A stretch of 64,000 nucleotides of DNA. Source: Combretum micranthum. Lineage: Eukaryota > Streptophyta > Magnoliopsida > Myrtales > Combretaceae. Location of the stretch: assembly GCA_024138025.1 (NCBI GenBank), contig JAMXBD010000025.1:2113501-2177500 (forward strand). The letters run 5' to 3'. Below the pieces are notes generated by a model. It saw nothing but the letters and a program-made list of their open reading frames with translations, had not been told where the DNA came from and did no database searches. Each line of letters begins with the position of its first letter. Positions within the stretch are counted from its first letter, which is position 1. Shown here one piece after another: positions 13,145-24,500 of the stretch. The position numbers were made by a program, and so were the translations under genes.

Positions 13145-15206
13145 TATCATGGCCCTAAAAAAGGGCCTAGGAGGATTAACATGTAGTTACAATATCACGT
13201 GTGTAGCCGCAATATGAGAATCGTCTTACAAGTCAGAGTTTACAAAATTTTATCTGAAAATTACTTTACAAACTTCTAATATATAAATACATTTATGATA
13301 AATAAAAGAAATCCAATTTTCTACAGTCCACCAGAGACAGAGAGAATTGATATCCCCCATCAAATAGTAAAATAGAATAGATCATCTATATTTTATAAAC
13401 TTTAAACTATTACACAACTAATCTAACTCATAATCTAAACTTATTTTACATGAAACAAAATCGCAACTAACTATATTATCTATCTAATTCTTATTCAAAC
13501 TTGTCTTCTATCTTCAAGGAATCTTCTCCACACAATCTTAGCCCATTTCCAATGCTTTATCTATTTCTGCATAAAAACTATAGGGGTGTGAGCTAAATCA
13601 TAGCTCAGTGAGTAACATAACCAAACCACACATCAAACAAATATCAAACAAGTTTAATTAACAAACATATGCAATGCACCACTTAATCATATGATATGCA
13701 CAGTTTAGATTATTAAAATCGAAACTAATGGAGATTTATATCCTCTCTTGAGGGTTGAAGGACCAGCTCGAGTCATTCATGCCCAGGAGAAAATGAGAAC
13801 TAAGGAAGGGGGTGCTTTCTCAATTCATTGCCACTTACGTATTTTTATTTCTAACATAACCTCAAACTTCTCCTCAGAAAGAACTAAGGAAGGAGGATTT
13901 CAATTTGCTAACATAACCACCACTTTACCTTAGAGCATCAAAGACTCCCTAAGTATTAATCCCTAAAACCAATCTCAACACAAGCAACTTCCTTTAAGCC
14001 AACTTAGTTTATATGGAATTGATAATCTTATGATAACCTTAGCCAGGTTCACTGGCTCTCAAAGGCATTGCTACAGAGCGGAATATTAATACGTGACATG
14101 AATACCATGCTAATGTAAGTTATGCTTGTAATGCAGTGCATGTCTGACTCATTTAAAGGTCAAATAAGATTTATATCATATTATTTAATGACCATACTAA
14201 TTTCAAACAATTAACAATGCATATCTTACAATTACCACTAAGGAGGACTTTACACTCAAGGAGGACTTCATGGTCTTCAAATTTTCTCACTCAAGGAGGA
14301 CTTCACACTTCATTCAAACAATAATGTCTCACAAAGAAGACTTCACAAATACCACACATTACCTCGACATGAGAACTTCACAAACGCATTGTCAAGAGGA
14401 CTTCACCAATTGCCTACATACACGTAAGACTTCATACAAGTGCCTCAATACATGAGGACTTCACCTATTACCTCAAACATAGGAGGACTTTACTAAAATA
14501 CTCACAAACAAATGCGTGAGTAGTACCTTACAGTGTTGGCTCATTAATCTCACTATGACACTATTCACTCAATAAATATAAACACAAAATAAGAGAGTAT
14601 TTTCACATAATCTCATCCTATTAAGCTTTATTCTCTTCTTTCCCTTTTTGAAAAACACCCCAAAAAACAGTCTATATATAGCAACTTCAAAAACATAGCC
14701 GCTTTCCCTCAAAAGAATCACCAACGGTTGAATTTGAAAGTCTGCAACGACTATTGTTTAAATTATTGTGTCCTAGACTTGTCGCACCTTAAACTCATCA
14801 TGCCTAAATTTACCCATTGACCAAGTCTGTGCTTGTCGAGCCTTAGATTCAAACTTGTCGCACCCTAGAGTTAAACTTATCAAGCCCTCAATGTGACTCA
14901 TGACCAAGTCTGTGCATCTTGTTTTGTTCTACTCATTGCACCTTGGATTTGCACTTCGATTGGACAATCGAGCCCTCAATGAAGTCTGCGATCAAGGCCA
15001 CGATCAAGACTGAGGCATGATAATTTATTCATGTACAATCTGTAAAGAACAGTACATATACAAACACATCCACATATATGTTTATTAAAGCTTAAAAATA
15101 TCAAAAACAAGTTTTGCTTATTAAATGTAACTTAACTAGGTTGTGGAGCATTTGTGCAATACATTTTCTCATCAAAATAAGACTATAACCACCATTGGTT
15201 CATCAA
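13145..15206 (-). mobile_element. Minus-strand LTR next to the PBS (LTR copy 1)
   Basis: Read on the minus strand from about 15206 (TGATGAACC) it has a word island (15010-14765: TCGCACC and TCGAGCC words), a TATA box CTATATATAG (about 14675), a leader with an array of GTGAAGTCCTC words (14490-14235), a GAGCCAGTGAACCTGG block (about 14070), a conserved TTAGCTCACACCCC motif before an acceptor-like TATGCAG (about 13605-13565) and an end GGGCCATGATA beside the PBS. A second copy of its U3 and leader lies at 15785-16685. LTR limits are approximate. Confidence 0.55.
14235..14495 (+). repeat. AGGACTTCAC word array, copy 1
   Basis: About ten degenerate copies of AGGACTTCAC at 20-40-base spacing, partly as AGGAGGACTTCAC. 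A second array with the same order of flanking text lies at 15820-16040. It sits just downstream of the TATA box of the minus-strand LTR, so it would be transcribed as GTGAAGTCCT repeats. Confidence 0.75.
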
Positions 15207-15784
15207 TCTCCTCATTTTTTATGAGAACAATTAACATTGCGCATATCTCCTCCACCCCACCCCCCCCAACTTAGCAATCTCCATCAATTAAGTATTCGAG
15301 TAAAAGCTCACTTGTAAAGATGTAATGCTCAATTAAAGGTTGCTACATATAAAATATAACTTTTAAATACAACTTAACTCCCTTAGTTAAGCATTTTGGG
15401 TAAAAGCTCATTTTGTTAAGATATGATGCTCAACTAAAAGACTTAAATTACATTTAATAAATAACTCATTTTTAGCACACAAAAACACACAAGCCTAATG
15501 TTTTTAAAAACCACATAAACTTTCTCTAAGATGCAGTTGAGCATTAATCTTAGAGATTTGCTCATATACCAATGGTTGAAAGTTAAAAAATGACTAGGCT
15601 TGTACACACACACATGAAAAGCAGAAGCAGAAGCTATAAGGTGGGTTTCTAAACCAATTTTAAGCTCACTTAACTAACCATTATCTTTTTGTATCCTTTT
15701 TATGCACAATTATAACCATAATAGCAAAGAGACAAGAGAAGGAAAAGATTACAATAGATTTAACGTGGAGTTTAGCCCGTTCCC
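15207..15784 (-). mobile_element. Segment between the two LTR copies, with a possible polypurine tract
   Basis: About 580 bp with no frame. On the minus strand it holds a G-rich run GGGGGGGGTGGGGTGGAGGA (15254-15273), which could be the polypurine tract of the LTR that begins about 50-60 bases further on, and ATTGGTTTAGAAACC at about 15640, a weak PBS-like match. If both are real this is the tiny internal region of a TRIM-like element. The internal repeat TTAAG-ATT(T)GAGTAAAAGCTCA occurs twice (15290-15320, 15390-15412). Confidence 0.35.
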
Positions 15785-16685
15785 AAGTCTCTATGGTCCA
15801 CAAATTGCCTCACTTAAGGAAAACTTTACATTCATTTAAACAATAATGCCTCACAAAGAGGACTTCACAAATGCCTCACAACCAAAGACTTTACATTACC
15901 TCAACACAAAGACTTCACAATGGTCCCGTTAAGAGGACTCAACCAATTGCCTACACATATGTAGGACTTCACACAAGTATCTCAACATACGAGGACTTCA
16001 CCTATTGTCTCAAACACAGGTGGACTTCACTAAAATAGTCACAAACAAATACGTGAATAGCGCCTTGGAATATTAGCCCACTAATATCATTATGACATTA
16101 TTCACTCAACAAATACAAACATAAAATGAGAAAGTATTTTCACATAATCTCATCATATTAAGCTTTACTCTCTTCTCTCCAATTTTTAAAATAGCTCAGA
16201 ACGCTTTATATATAGCAGCTTTAAAAACATAGTCGTTTTTCTCCGAAAGAACCATTAATAGTCGAATTTGAATGTCTGCAACGGTTATTTTTTAAACTAT
16301 CGTGCTCTAAACTCTTTGCATCTCAATTTACTCTTCGACCAAGTCTATGCTTGTTGAGCCTTAGATTCAAACTTGTTGCACCTTGGAGTTAAACTTATCG
16401 AGCCCTTGATGTAACCCGTGGCCATGTCTGTGTATCTTGTTTTGTTCCATTCGTCACACCTTTGATTTATAGTTTGATTGGACCAATCGAGCCATCGTCG
16501 AATTATGTGATCGAGATTGTGGCTTAAACACACATACAAACACAAACACATATATGCACATTAAAACTTAAACATATCAAAAACAAGTTTTGCTTATTAA
16601 ATGTAGCTTAACTAAGTTGTGAAGCATTTATCTAATACATTTTCTCATTAAAATAAGATTGTAACTACCCTTGATTCATCATAAT
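15785..16685 (-). mobile_element. Partial LTR copy 2 (direct repeat of 14235-15206)
   Basis: Follows 14235-15206 closely: the AGGACTTCAC array (15820-16040), the TATA box TATATATAG (about 16209), the TCGCACC/TCGAGCC island (16290-16510) and the TTAACTAAGTTGTG end. It lacks the U5 part. Its low-coordinate edge carries TTTAACGTGGAGTTTAGCCC, a phrase often seen in plant LTRs. Its right end meets a hairpin element at 16697. Confidence 0.6.
15820..16040 (+). repeat. AGGACTTCAC word array, copy 2
   Basis: Degenerate GAGGACTTCAC-type words spaced as in the first array at 14235-14495. Confidence 0.75.
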
Positions 16686-16696
16686 TTGTTACTTTA

Positions 16697-16892
16697 ACAA
16701 AGTTTTCGTTGACTTTTTTCATTCTAAAGTTTGGTTTTGATAATTTTTAGTACCTAAACAAACTTTTTATGGACTTTTTTCAGGACTCATTTTACTTGCT
16801 TCAAGTATAAAAAAAGTCAATGAAAAATTTTTTCAGGTACCAAAATTGTCAAAACCAAACTTTAAGTATGAAAAAAGTTACCGAAACTTTAT
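16697..16892. mobile_element. Hairpin (foldback) MITE-like element
   Basis: Two arms of about 84 bases (16697-16780 and 16809-16892) are close inverted copies around a spacer under 30 bases. Matching pieces include AAGTTTGGTTTTGA on the left and TCAAAACCAAACTT on the right, and TTAGTACCT against AGGTACCAA. Target duplications were not identified. Confidence 0.7.
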
Positions 16893-17186
16893 TCATGTAA
16901 CCAAACTTCAAGTACTTAATTATTCTTTTTACAAAAGTTCAAGTACCATTTTCATCATTAACTCTTATTTAATTATTGTTGCTTTTGGTTTGTTAGATTA
17001 AACTCTGTAAAGCACAATAGCCATGGCAGCTCATCAATCTAGTACATCTCCATAAATAATCAAAATTAAGATTAAAGCAAAGATTCACTACCTTAACTTG
17101 TAGATTCCCCACGATATTGCAATCACCCATGGCCCATTGCATATCATAATTTACTCTTGAAGTCCACTTATCGAGAATATCTTTTA

Positions 17187-17767
17187 TGAGTAAGCGAAAG
17201 CTCGAGCCGAGGTTTTTATCGTGCTTGGAATTTAGGCTCAATCTTGACTTGTTTAGTTAAATGAGTTTTAGTTTAAGCTCGAAATTGGCTCATTTATAAA
17301 ACAAGCTCAAGTTGAGCTAAGCTTTTTATCAAGCACGAAATATAATCTTGAGCTCAACTTGTTTAGATATCTTATTTTCCATTATTTTCAAACTTAAAAT
17401 ATAATATATGAGTATTGTTGTAAATATATGTATATAAATATTAAATATAAATTAATTTTTTGTTGTTTTAATTATGTCGTTATATATAATATATCATGCA
17501 TAAAAAATTTACAATTCTGCTAACGAGCTTATTAATGAGTCAATTCACGAGCCTGCGCATGAGCTTAAACGAGCTTACTTATAAGAAGGCTCGTGAGTCT
17601 AAATCAAAGCTCAAATCTAGCTCATTTAGATAAACGAACTTCACTTTAAGCTTGATCTCGACTTGTTTACTAATCGAGCTTGAGCTAAGTTGAGCTTGAA
17701 GCAAGTCGAGCTAAGTTGAGCTTGAAGCAAGTAGTTTATGAGCAACTCGGCTCTTTTCCAACCCTAG
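17187..17767. mobile_element. hAT-like non-autonomous element rich in GAGCTTGAGC words
   Basis: The right end read inward is TAGGGTTGGAAAAGAGCCGAG, a common plant hAT-type terminus; the left end TGAGTAAGCGAAAGCTCGAG is a weaker match. Both arms are full of GAGCTCAAGTTGAGC-type words in both orientations, with an AT-rich centre. A 26-bp tandem repeat lies near the right end. No matching 8-bp target duplication was found. Confidence 0.5.
17681..17732 (+). repeat. 26-bp tandem duplication
   Basis: GAGCTAAGTTGAGCTTGAAG plus CAAGT occurs twice back to back (17681-17706, 17707-17732), differing only at the first base of each unit. Confidence 0.95.
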
Positions 17768-17992
17768 ATACATGCATATCCATATTACTCATAGGAAAGT
17801 ATTTTTTGTATAAATTACAATATAATTTCATTTAATGCACTAATAAATTTTTGGAAGCTTTCGTATTTATATTATTTATTATACTTGTAAAAATGTGTTT
17901 CATGTATAGACTATAATTTTATGTTTAAGCATTAGATTCAATAACTGTAAGCCCCACAAATTTTTGAAGGACTCGAGTCGTAGTAGTAGTAG

Positions 17993-18390
17993 TAATCAAT
18001 GTTGTCGGAACCGAATCAGGGTTTGACCCGAACAAGCTAGGGGTTAGGAGTTAAACCAAGTTCAACCGGGGATCAAACCAGAGTCACGAAAAAGTAAAAA
18101 TATAATGAATAATTTAATTATGACAGATAAATATATATATAATATCACTTAATTAAATCTATATTAAGATCAAGTTCATCAATTAATTATTAAATAAGTA
18201 TAATATAATGATTATATTTATAAATCTATAATGTAGTATGAATATATATAGTTAGATTTCTAGTTTTTTTATTTTTCCTTATTATTTTTTTTTAGTCTAG
18301 TTCAACTGGTCTGGGTTTCTCGATTCAACCCAGTCCGACCTCCCAAATCGATCAGGCTAATCTGGGTTAATGAAAATTCGAGCTAAATAA
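17993..18390. mobile_element. Non-autonomous DNA element with AACCGG/AACCCGG-type arms
   Basis: Left arm (about 17998-18085) with GGTTTGACCCGAAC and GTTCAACCGGGGATC, right arm (about 18295-18385) with GTTCAACTGGTCTGGGTTT and GATTCAACCCAGTCCGACC, separated by an AT-rich core. This is the form of a common class of plant inverted-repeat elements. Exact ends and target duplications are unclear. Confidence 0.45.
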
Positions 18391-18620
18391 GCGAACTGGC
18401 CTGCTTGTAAAGATCCGACTCATTAAATCTCGAGATTTAGTGTACCGAGTCCCCAACCACATATAACATTTTCACATTATATGTAAGGTTTTCTTAAAAC
18501 TAACAGTTTATGAAAATTATTTGATTAAATCTACTAACTTCTTATAAACAATTTTTAAACAAAAGAAAATTGCTAATAAAAGCAATCTATGCCTATATAC
18601 ATTATATGCACAAAGATTAG

Positions 18621-21300
18621 TGTCAATATAAGTCACTACAAATTTATAAGTTGTCCTTGGTACAAAAAGATAAACTAAAGGGACTTTAAAGTATTTTACA
18701 ACTTAAGCTTATTTAACAAGCCTTATATACAGAGAAATATGTTTTAAACAAAAGCTTCTCCCAAAAACCAAGGACATTTGAGTCCTACCCGTTCATGAAC
18801 CTCTCAAAATATGACCCGTATCCTAGATCATCATACAATTCATCTTCAATACCTGCAATGCAGTAAAAGTGAGCCAAAGGCCCAATACGCAATAATAAAT
18901 ACAAAAACGAATTATCAAGCGAACTTAGTTCTAATGAAATGCATCAACGATTAAGTCATTATCTTGCTAAGTTTTCTTTTAACAAAACAACAGTAGGATA
19001 TTCAAACCCTGGAATCACGCTCTGGGAATTTAAGGGTCATAAGTAACAGCAGCTGCTCAAGGGGTTGATATAAGCAGTCCGAATACTTATATCTCCTATA
19101 TCTATTCCATAAAGAAATAGCTTCATTTAGGGTTTTAAAGTCGTTGCCCGACTCTATTTAAACTCAGTCCACAACATGAATCTAGTTCATAAGTTCCCAT
19201 TAACTTTGAACTAAACCATAGCATTTCCCCCTAAGTTTAAGTAAACTTTACTCAGATACTAATCTCCCCATCAGCTATCCACTTAACCATAAACGAATCG
19301 CTATTGCATCATAACATACCATTGCATCATGGTAAAGTCATTGCATCATGACTTAGGTTAAAGCACCTAACTAACATGTCATTGCATCATGATAGGTTTG
19401 TTGCTCCTCGAACTAGATTAAACAGCGTAATAGATATCCGGTTCATCAAAGTATTAAGTTGAATTGAATTGAATTAAGTCAAATTTAGTAATGTCTATTC
19501 CTAGCATATAACAAGCAAGCTACTGCGCACCTGTACGCAGTAGGGTATCACTATATTCACTCGGAGGGAAATCAACTGAAGAATCTTTAACTGGAATAAG
19601 AAATATCAAAACAAATCAATAATCGAATGTATAACATACATACAACATACAATTCTAAATTAACTAGACAAAGAGATTCAATGAACTTAACACATAGCTC
19701 TAACACTTGATTCATACATAAAACATGTTTATATGAATTATAGATTCATTAGAAGACTATATATGAAGTAAAGAAGGACAAATAAAGAAGTTTGAATATG
19801 TAAAAACTCAAGGTATACGCAGGCAATTTACACTAGCAAATTTGGGCTGAACGTCGGTAGCGTTGCAAACGTATGCCGCGGCGTTAAGGCCGACGTTAAG
19901 AAAATCAATTATGCTCATATTTAACACCAATTAAAGGCTGGTGGCATTGAAGCCCTAGTGACCAGCGTAAGATTTGAAAAATGAATGATAGCCAATTTCT
20001 TCACAAAAGCCAACAGCATTACAAGTAGCATTAGAAAAATCGGTTCTGATCACATTCAATATAGCCTCTACGTCAGCGGCATTGAAATAGTAGATGCCAG
20101 CATAAAGGCAAAACAGACCTGTTCGAAAAATTTATGTTTCCCCTATTTTGCACTTTGCTAAATTGTAGTCTAAGGCACTTTTAATCCATCTTCAAACACA
20201 TATCTAGCTTCATATACTATCTTCTATCTATATTAACTATTCCTAACAACTTTGAACAACATTTTAGCATATTGAACATAACTTTAGTTCACTTCATCAC
20301 ATGAACTCATTATACTCTAACACTAATACTTATACACAAACCATAATTCAACCACAACACCACTCAAACACTTCTAACACTATCTCTACACTTCAAAACC
20401 ATTAAAGCATCATCCCAAGCACATTGTTACATCTTGGCACACTTCAAACTACTTTATTCACTTCAAACCCTCTCCTACTCTTCACCTTAAACTTAACTAC
20501 TCAACTTCAACATTAAGCTTTGCCATCAAATATTACTACTTCTATAGCATATGTAACGAGCTAAATACCATCAAAACTCATCCTAATATCCATTAACATA
20601 TAAGACCATTCAAATTCATATACAACTTCAAACTTACAAAACATGCTTAATACATTTAAAGCACAACGAAAGAGTTAACAAGGACTTACATGAACAAGCT
20701 TGGCTTATAGAGACACTTGGTCCTTGGATGTATATTTCACTAAAGGTTTTGGGCTAGCTTAGATAGAGAGAAAATGAAGAACAAAAGGAACAAAGAAAGA
20801 AAGAAAAGGAAATCTTGGATTGAATGAGGAGCTGCCCAAAATGGAGTCTTTTTTATCAAAATATGGGTTCAAACTTATCATAAACTTGACTTTATGGGTA
20901 CTTAATGGATTGGGCTGCAATTTGGCTTAGTTTGGGCTCATTTTGAGGCTTAAAAAATTGATTAAAACATGGGCTAAACTTGTTAAAATTCTGCCATAGC
21001 TTTAGGAATTTCCAAAACGTATTTTGCTACAAATAAACTTATCATATTAATATATAAAAAGACACCAATATTAATTATACTATACACACATTAATATATA
21101 TAGAACAATAGCTTTAATAACATAATATTAATTCATATTTACTATTAATACTAATGTCATGATAACAAGAACATACACATAAGTCAAACTCCATTTTCAT
21201 ATACTCATTTCATACACCAAATGCACTTTTAAACTTAATATTTAGAACTAATATTATATTTATATGAAACTTGAATTGTTAATTAGGTTAGGTTATTTCA
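18621..21300 (-). mobile_element. F1 LTR copy C
   Basis: On the minus strand it starts TGAAATAACC (21300), like copies B and D. It has a pyrimidine-rich leader (about 20850-20770), a donor-like CATGTAAGT (20689), a word island (20110-19845), AAGGGGTTGA/CTCAAGGGG and GGGTC-TAAGTAACAGCAG blocks (19020-19075) shared with B (about 25390-25430) and D (about 63965-63995), and TATTGGGCCTTTGGCTCAC (about 18885-18865) before an acceptor-like GCATTGCAG (18853). The 3' end at 18621 (TGACA on the minus strand) is tentative: the last 200 bases do not match B well and the flanking 5-mers differ. Confidence 0.6.
19302..19392 (+). repeat. ATTGCATCATG tandem repeat within F1 copy C
   Basis: ATTGCATCAT occurs at 19302, 19321, 19340 and 19381; the first three are 19 bases apart. 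Copy D has one related unit (GTCGTGATGCAATAAT, about 63756-63771) at the matching place, while A and B have none. Confidence 0.85.
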
Positions 21301-21596
21301 CTGTTTTTATGGTCAGTTCCGATTAAGCCGAGTTGAAATAGCCAGGCCATATCAGGTTTGACAGTATTGGTAATAATCATGATAGTGGTGATAATAATAA
21401 TGATTATACTAAGCAAAACTTATGCTTGATTTAATTAATGACTTATAAATTGCAGTATAATTCACCAATTAAATAAAAAAATTTGATTCAAAACTGACTA
21501 GACTACCAAATTCGATTAATCAAACAAGTCAAATCAGAAATTGTTATGTTCCTTGCTTATTACAAAAGTCTACTCCACTTGCCAATGTCTTATTAT

Positions 21597-24500
21597 TGAA
21601 ATAACTCAAATTCTACGATAACCTAAGTAGTCAAATGTAGATTAATTTGTGGAAAATAGGAGGAAATTTTGAACAAAAAAAAAAGTATATATACAATAAA
21701 ATAAAATAAGCTAGACTATTCAAGTAAGTAAATTAAATGAAATACTTAATATGGTTAGTGAATTATTAAATTTAAGCTAAAAATTAATTTCAATTGGGAA
21801 ATAGAGATTAAACCATGTAAGTTCCCCATTTCATTATACCAAATAAATTAATCAAACTTAAATACTAACTTAGCCATCCACCTTAATTACAATCTCCTAA
21901 GTTTCCCATTTTCCCAATTTCAACAATTCTCTAGAAATTCAATATCTAAATTGCTCAACACCCTAAATTTTAATCAAATATCTGTCCAACCACCTAATTG
22001 ACTACATTTATTTCACCATCTTTAAATTTTCTAAATTAAAATTCTTAAATTAATCTACCTATTTCTTAAGTCCATTTGACACCTAATCACATCTTAAGAC
22101 TCTAATCAAGTTGCTAATCCAACCCACTAACCATATTAGCTCTAAACCCTCTTAAAAATCTTCTAGAACCTTAAACCATCACTATTCTTATCCTAAATAA
22201 TTTTCAACAGAATTTTTATTCAAATATTGTTATTTTGCCAACCCATAGAGCTCTACAACATTCTTTAGATTGCCAAGTAATGTCCTTATTTTTGTCCTAC
22301 CTTTTTTTTTTTACAAAATGAAACCCTAATATAACCTAAAGTAGCCACCACTTTACATTTTATTCCAACAGAAAATTTCATCTCATTTTTCTCTCCAAAC
22401 AAACCTTAAAATACAACAAACTTCTTTCCTCTATCAAGACCCTAATAGGTACCAAGCCTTTTATGTTTTATATCTTCTTTAAGCCACCTAAAGCTATTAT
22501 TAATCTCTATTTTTTCATTTGAAAATAGGTGTTTATCAAGAGGAATCTTAGATTAGAGGCAAAAAAAAAGCTTCACCAAATTCCTAGGAGTAGAGTAGTG
22601 GGGGTTCAAAGCTTGTTTTGCTACTATAAGTAAGTTGTTTAATTAGATAGTGTGATTAGTTAAATATATTACTAAATAATATGTTGTAATACTAAAAATA
22701 CAGAATATGAAATTTATGTTTTATGTGAAATATCATGTGTTACTTGATTTGGTGAAAATATGTTGATATTGGCATCGTTTATGTATTGTTTAATGGATTT
22801 ATGATGTAAATATGGTTAAAATAAATTAGCATGTTATGTAATCTGTTTTGATGTGTTATATATGATTTTGTAATGATTTTTCATGATGAAAATTGAATAA
22901 AAACTAATATATTTACTAGACAGAAAATAGAAATGTTATTTGCCATGATATGCAATGTTGGTTAGGGTATTAAATGAATTTATTTTCATGTAGAATTTAT
23001 GGAAATGATAATATATCATCTTAGGATATAAACTGGAAGGTTTCATAATTTTTCATATTTATTTACTATTTTTAAAAGCCTAATAGGAATATTTGTTAAG
23101 AAAAATAAATAAAATATCAAACATAATTATTTTTTCACGAATATTTTATAAAATAATTTTCAATAAGTGTATATACGATCTGGAAATTTTTATAATTTTT
23201 TAAGGTCATTTAATATTTTTTCAAGATTTTTCTTTTTCGAATGTATAGTGAAAAACACTGTTTGAACCGAACTTTTTGTATAGGCCGAACCGGCCAATTT
23301 TATTTTTCATTTTCCAACGAAACTACAACGATTTAAAAGCTTGGGATGTGTAGTTTTTATAAGGAAACCAAACCGGACCAAGAAGCAAAAAAAATCAAGG
23401 TGAAGCGATCCAAAAACAAACCGGTGCGCAGACCTCCCCTGTTTTTCAACCCAATTTTTTTTTTTAATTTGTGAAATTCGAATGTAATTAAATTTAATAA
23501 TTATCAAACTAGCTTGATTGATGTATAGTTAGTTATAATTAGTTAATTTAGGCATATTTTGATTTATTAGGCTTTTTGTTAAATTAAAATTGGATATATA
23601 TAGGTTAGCATGCTAAATTAGCTTAATTAAGTATAAAATAGCTTTTAATTGTAAAGTTGGGTAATTGAATGTAGTATGAGCCTAAGTCAATACGACTAAA
23701 TTATCATGGGCTTTAGTAGCTAAATTGGGCCTATACAATAATTGAGGGCCCAAATCAAATTATATGGGCTTAATAGAACTAAATATATTAAATCGAGTTA
23801 TAATACATTTTGATTAACTAATTGGGCTTAAAATAGGTAATTGGCAATTAAATAGATTTGACAAATATCATGAGCTGTAAAATTTAATTATTAAATATTC
23901 TAGGATTAAATGGGCTAAAATGACTTAAACGGACTTAATTAGTAAAAATGTAGTAAATATGATAAAAATGACCCAAAATTGGCCAAGATAGTAAAAATAG
24001 GTTTAACTTAACCTGAATGACCTAAAATTGACTTACAAATGAATTTATGGCTAACTTGGCTAATTTTAATAATTTTGAGTTTTAATAATTGGTTATGAGC
24101 TTAAATTCTAAAATAGAATCCAATTTGACTAATTACCTATAAATGGACTTAATTAGATAAAATTAGTCTAGAAACACTCTCTTAGGCCCGATAACATAAT
24201 TTCTAGTCAACTAGGCCTATTTGTACTAAATAGGCCCAAACCGAATCCTAACAACTTTTCTCTAGCCATTTAGGGCATAAACCTTCAAAATATAGACAAT
24301 ACCTAACTTTTGTGTCATAGGCTTAAATTCCATAATACAGGCCCAATACCCATATTTATTCTAATTGGACCTATTTCCAAAATATTTAAGCCCATTATCA
24401 ATTTTGGGTATTGAAATACCTAATTAGGCTCAAATAATTTCTATTGGCCCAAAATCCCTAAAATATCCTTAGTGGGCCTATATAAGGTATTAGAAGGCCC

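Noticed and set aside
13748..13933. 61-codon frame with repeated RTKEGG motif
   Set aside because: Caused by a short internal duplication (GAACTAAGGAAGGGGG and GAACTAAGGAAGGAGG) inside the minus-strand LTR.
14270..14455. 61-codon frame with repeated DFTN/RTS motifs
   Set aside because: It is a translation of the AGGACTTCAC word array in an LTR leader; the second array copy does not keep the frame.
19302..19392. CRISPR-like repeat array
   Set aside because: Only four short units with unequal spacing inside a plant LTR; no cas genes and a eukaryotic setting.
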